A DNA stretch of 30,284 nt from CAYQCE01 sp964415885 (lineage in GTDB: Bacteria > Zixibacteria > MSB-5A5 > JAABVY01 > JAHJOQ01), in NCBI GenBank assembly GCA_964415885.1, contig CAYQCE010000045.1, forward strand, positions 1 through 30,284, read 5' to 3'. Position numbers and translations under genes: made by a program. The stretch's first letter is position 1. The number at the start of each line of letters is the position of its first letter. The notes under the pieces were generated by a model. It made no database searches and was not told the origin of the DNA. It saw nothing but the letters and a program-made list of their open reading frames with translations. Below are positions 30,025 through 30,284 of this stretch, piece by piece.

Positions 30025-30284
30025 GCGCCAGAGGCTTCTCTCAGTTAGGTCGATATCCCTGTGGCTTCAGTGTTTACGCTACCGTGAGGGAAGAAAGGAT
30101 GGGCCCCGCCTTCGCGGGGGCGACAGGGGGTGACGGGAGGCAACGGGTGTGACAGGATGCGAGGGGGCGACAGGAGGAGACGGAGGCGACAGGATGCGAC
30201 AGGATGCAGCGGGGGTGACAGGAGGCGACAGGGGTGACAGGAGGCATTAGTGCTTGTCATTCCCGCGAAGGGGCTTGTTGAAAA
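30025..30284. repeat. palindrome and degenerate tandem repeat spacer
   Basis: No gene is visible. CCCCGC-CTTC-GCGGGG at 30104-30119 is a short relative of the elements at 14920 and 16469. From about 30120 to 30245 the sequence is a purine-rich imperfect repeat of units such as GACAGGAGGC, GACAGGATGC and GACAGGGGT. The last bases are a half-copy of the ATTCCCGC palindrome followed by GGGCTTGTTGA, which is complementary to TCAACAAGCC near position 54. Confidence 0.7.

Noticed and set aside
30120..30245. Tandem repeat considered as a CRISPR array
   Set aside because: Units are about 10 bases, imperfect and contiguous, with no spacers, and no cas genes are present.

Overview
This 30.3 kb window is ordinary chromosomal DNA of a Gram-negative bacterium. 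No plasmid, phage, insertion sequence or CRISPR array is visible. An outer membrane is implied by a POTRA/beta-barrel protein and a second small barrel-like protein, both ending in phenylalanine, and by seven predicted lipoproteins. A FISUMP-domain lipoprotein, many secreted proteins of unknown function and small intergenic palindromes suggest an uncultured lineage near the Fibrobacteres-Chlorobi-Bacteroidetes assemblage (a Zixibacteria-like organism would fit). That placement is inference and is not proven by any single gene.

Layout. 1-795: gene-free, with short hairpin repeats. 796-6097: a MORN-repeat lipoprotein diverges from a co-directional cluster of a membrane histidine kinase, a lipoprotein, a nitrilase-family amidohydrolase and three stand-alone receiver proteins, closed by a terminator. 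6135-9246: a PhaR-type regulator fused to a phasin-like coiled coil, an alpha/beta hydrolase, a small lipoprotein, a CsbD-like stress protein and a tRNA-Ala(GGC) with its own promoter. 9338-14653: two secreted repeat/propeller-type proteins, two membrane proteins (DUF4013, DUF2085) and RecN. 14654-16740: a FISUMP lipoprotein between two repeat-rich spacers. 16741-20391: an MscS channel, a possible 31-residue secreted peptide, a PRC-barrel/CBS operon, a small barrel-like protein and a sigma factor fragment that has region 2 only. 20624-24087: Fe-superoxide dismutase, a single-POTRA Omp85-like protein, a fourth stand-alone receiver and a lipoprotein. 24271-26872: a MotA/MotB stator pair, a CPBP protease and a small membrane protein. 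26996-30024: a radical SAM protein, a coupled pair of putative DNA-binding proteins (sigma-region-4-like plus zinc motif, then ribbon-helix-helix) and an NtrC-type sigma-54 activator. 30025-30284: a palindrome and a degenerate tandem repeat.

Signal transduction dominates: one histidine kinase, four receivers without output domain, one NtrC activator, a sigma fragment and several DNA-binding proteins. The most interesting candidates are the kinase plus three-receiver cluster, the region-2-only sigma fragment, the zinc/HTH plus RHH pair, and recurring promoter-like hexamers so close to start codons that leaderless mRNAs are suggested. All promoter, RNA and repeat calls were made by eye and are correspondingly less certain than the protein calls.
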